In this document: positions 62,807-63,630 of the stretch, one piece after another
Numbering within the stretch: the stretch's first letter is position 1
How the letters are laid out: each line of letters opens with the position of its first letter
NCBI GenBank assembly: GCA_023375785.1
Contig: SZWC01000035.1
Location: forward strand, 646,561 to 710,190
Direction: 5' to 3'
From: Penium margaritaceum
Taxonomy: Eukaryota; Streptophyta; Zygnematophyceae; Desmidiales; Peniaceae
Length of the DNA stretch: 63,630 nucleotides
Notes under the pieces: model-generated
Told to the model about the DNA's origin: nothing
The model's input: the letters and a program-made list of their open reading frames with translations, nothing else
Databases searched by the model: none
Made by a program: the position numbers and the translations under genes

Positions 62807-63630
62807 TGTTGGTTTTTGCTCTCATTGTGCTTTGTTGTGTCCTCCCGGCTTGTGTACATCGGCGTGCAGATGACTGACGGCGAGACTCGACGCTGATGGA
62901 GTGTCGTCCGGTGGAGCCGACGCACCCTGAGGTCTTCTCGTAGTTTGCTGGAGCCTCCTCTCTCCGGCGACGTGTTAAGCTCCATCGGCAGGCCTCCTTG
63001 GCGGTCGCGCTGCCGGTAGTCACGGCCACCGCAATTGCTGTCTGCATGCGTCCAGCGTGTCCTATCGCGTCTGCATCGTCATGCGCTGCCTAGGGTCCTT
63101 GCTGCATGTTGCATGGCCCTATTCGGCATCATAAACCATCGTAGGCAGTGCTTGGGTTCAGGCCGCCATAACTCCTCGCTACTATTATTCTAGCTGATTC
63201 TGACCGCACGGCTGCGTTCGCAGCGTCGGTGTTATGGTATGGTCCAGTTTTCAGGCAAAACGGACGATGCCCGGGTTTTGGGCTGTCGACCGTCTGGCAG
63301 GGCTCACCGAGAGAACCTGTCAGTCTGAAAATAGGTAATTTCTGATTGGCTGGTGAACTGAGTAACAAGCTCTACAGAGCTGGGGGGGAGGCTAGTTCTT
63401 GGAGGGGTCTCCCATTGTGTCTCATTGTTCATTCCTAATCAGTCTTTTCCAGTTTTCAGCTGCTTTCTGGCGCTAACACTGGCGCGCGCACTTCTGAGTA
63501 ACAAACCCAGAGCTTCCAGACTTAGGCTCTAGAGCAGCAGACTGAGGGGGCAGCAGACTTAAGCAACGAGCGTGGAAGCCCGCACGCTGCATCAACAACG
63601 CATGCTGCCCCAACCTGCCGCTTAGATTTC
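62807..63630 (+). repeat. B-family LTR, plus orientation, running off the window
   Basis: TGTTGGTTTTTGCTCTCATTG.. matches the LTRs of B over their whole length. The window ends at ..GCTTAGATTTC, a few bases before the expected LTR end. Whether it is a solo LTR or the start of a full element cannot be seen. Confidence 0.88.

Noticed and set aside
1..63630. tRNA or rRNA genes
   Set aside because: The only tRNA-like matches are 12-base primer-binding sites complementary to initiator Met-tRNA; no cloverleaf or rRNA-like stretch was seen by eye.

Overview
This window looks like repeat-dense nuclear DNA from a green-lineage (probably streptophyte) eukaryote, not prokaryotic or viral sequence. The evidence is a stack of Ty1/copia LTR retrotransposons whose primer-binding sites read TGGTATCAGAGC (initiator-Met tRNA type), a Ty3/gypsy chromovirus with a C-terminal chromodomain, two TIR-type DNA transposons, and stop codons that arise mainly by CAG-to-TAG or CTGG-to-CTAG changes, the pattern expected from CHG cytosine methylation. 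The species cannot be named from the sequence. No tRNA, rRNA, CRISPR array or intact host gene was found. The only good host-gene candidate is one GC-rich exon with a clean splice donor at 812-573 on the minus strand.

Layout. 1-1460: candidate host exon and CT-rich minisatellite. 2052-3950: an AT-rich DNA element with ~395-bp inverted repeats and a 10-bp target duplication (CCTCCTCGAT), Mutator-like; a paralogue of its target without the insertion lies at about 33.82-34.20 kb. 5305-23737: copia element A (+). Its 5' LTR is split by copia element B (-, 5556-15473, target duplication ACGTA). About 24.26-31.06 kb: copia element D (-), 5'-truncated and fused to G, an RT/RNase H remnant of another copia (31.06-31.83 kb) followed by the start of its LTR. 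31.9-34.2 kb: non-coding repeats and a 171-base assembly gap. 34.2-54.58 kb: copia element E (+), interrupted by a hairpin-rich TIR element in its leader (35.5-36.43 kb) and by copia F (40255-53220, target duplication CTCTA). F's 3' LTR is itself split by chromovirus H (44698-52905, target duplication GTCGT/GTTGT). 55.7-62.4 kb: copia K (+), a sister of E, with a 718-bp hAT-like insertion in gag. 62.5-63.63 kb: an E-family LTR fragment interrupted by a B-family LTR that runs off the window.

How it works together. The nests give relative ages: E, then F, then H; and A, then B. None of the elements looks able to move by itself: gag-pol frames carry stops, frameshifts and domain losses (F lacks the protease Asp and RNase H; E lacks most of RNase H; A has small deletions in RT). 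B is the best preserved: one minus-strand frame from Gag (13068) to the pol linker (~9440), a single frame change inside a 36-bp minisatellite, then RT and RNase H.

The most interesting signal is an extra reading frame upstream of gag, homologous between copia elements A and D. It has an Ala/Thr/Val-rich helical part followed by a ~50-residue hydrophobic, membrane-like tail. A second is an unassigned in-frame protein segment between nucleocapsid and protease in chromovirus H. Two internal duplications at N characters (7709 and 13658-13680) look like assembly artefacts and should not be read as biology.
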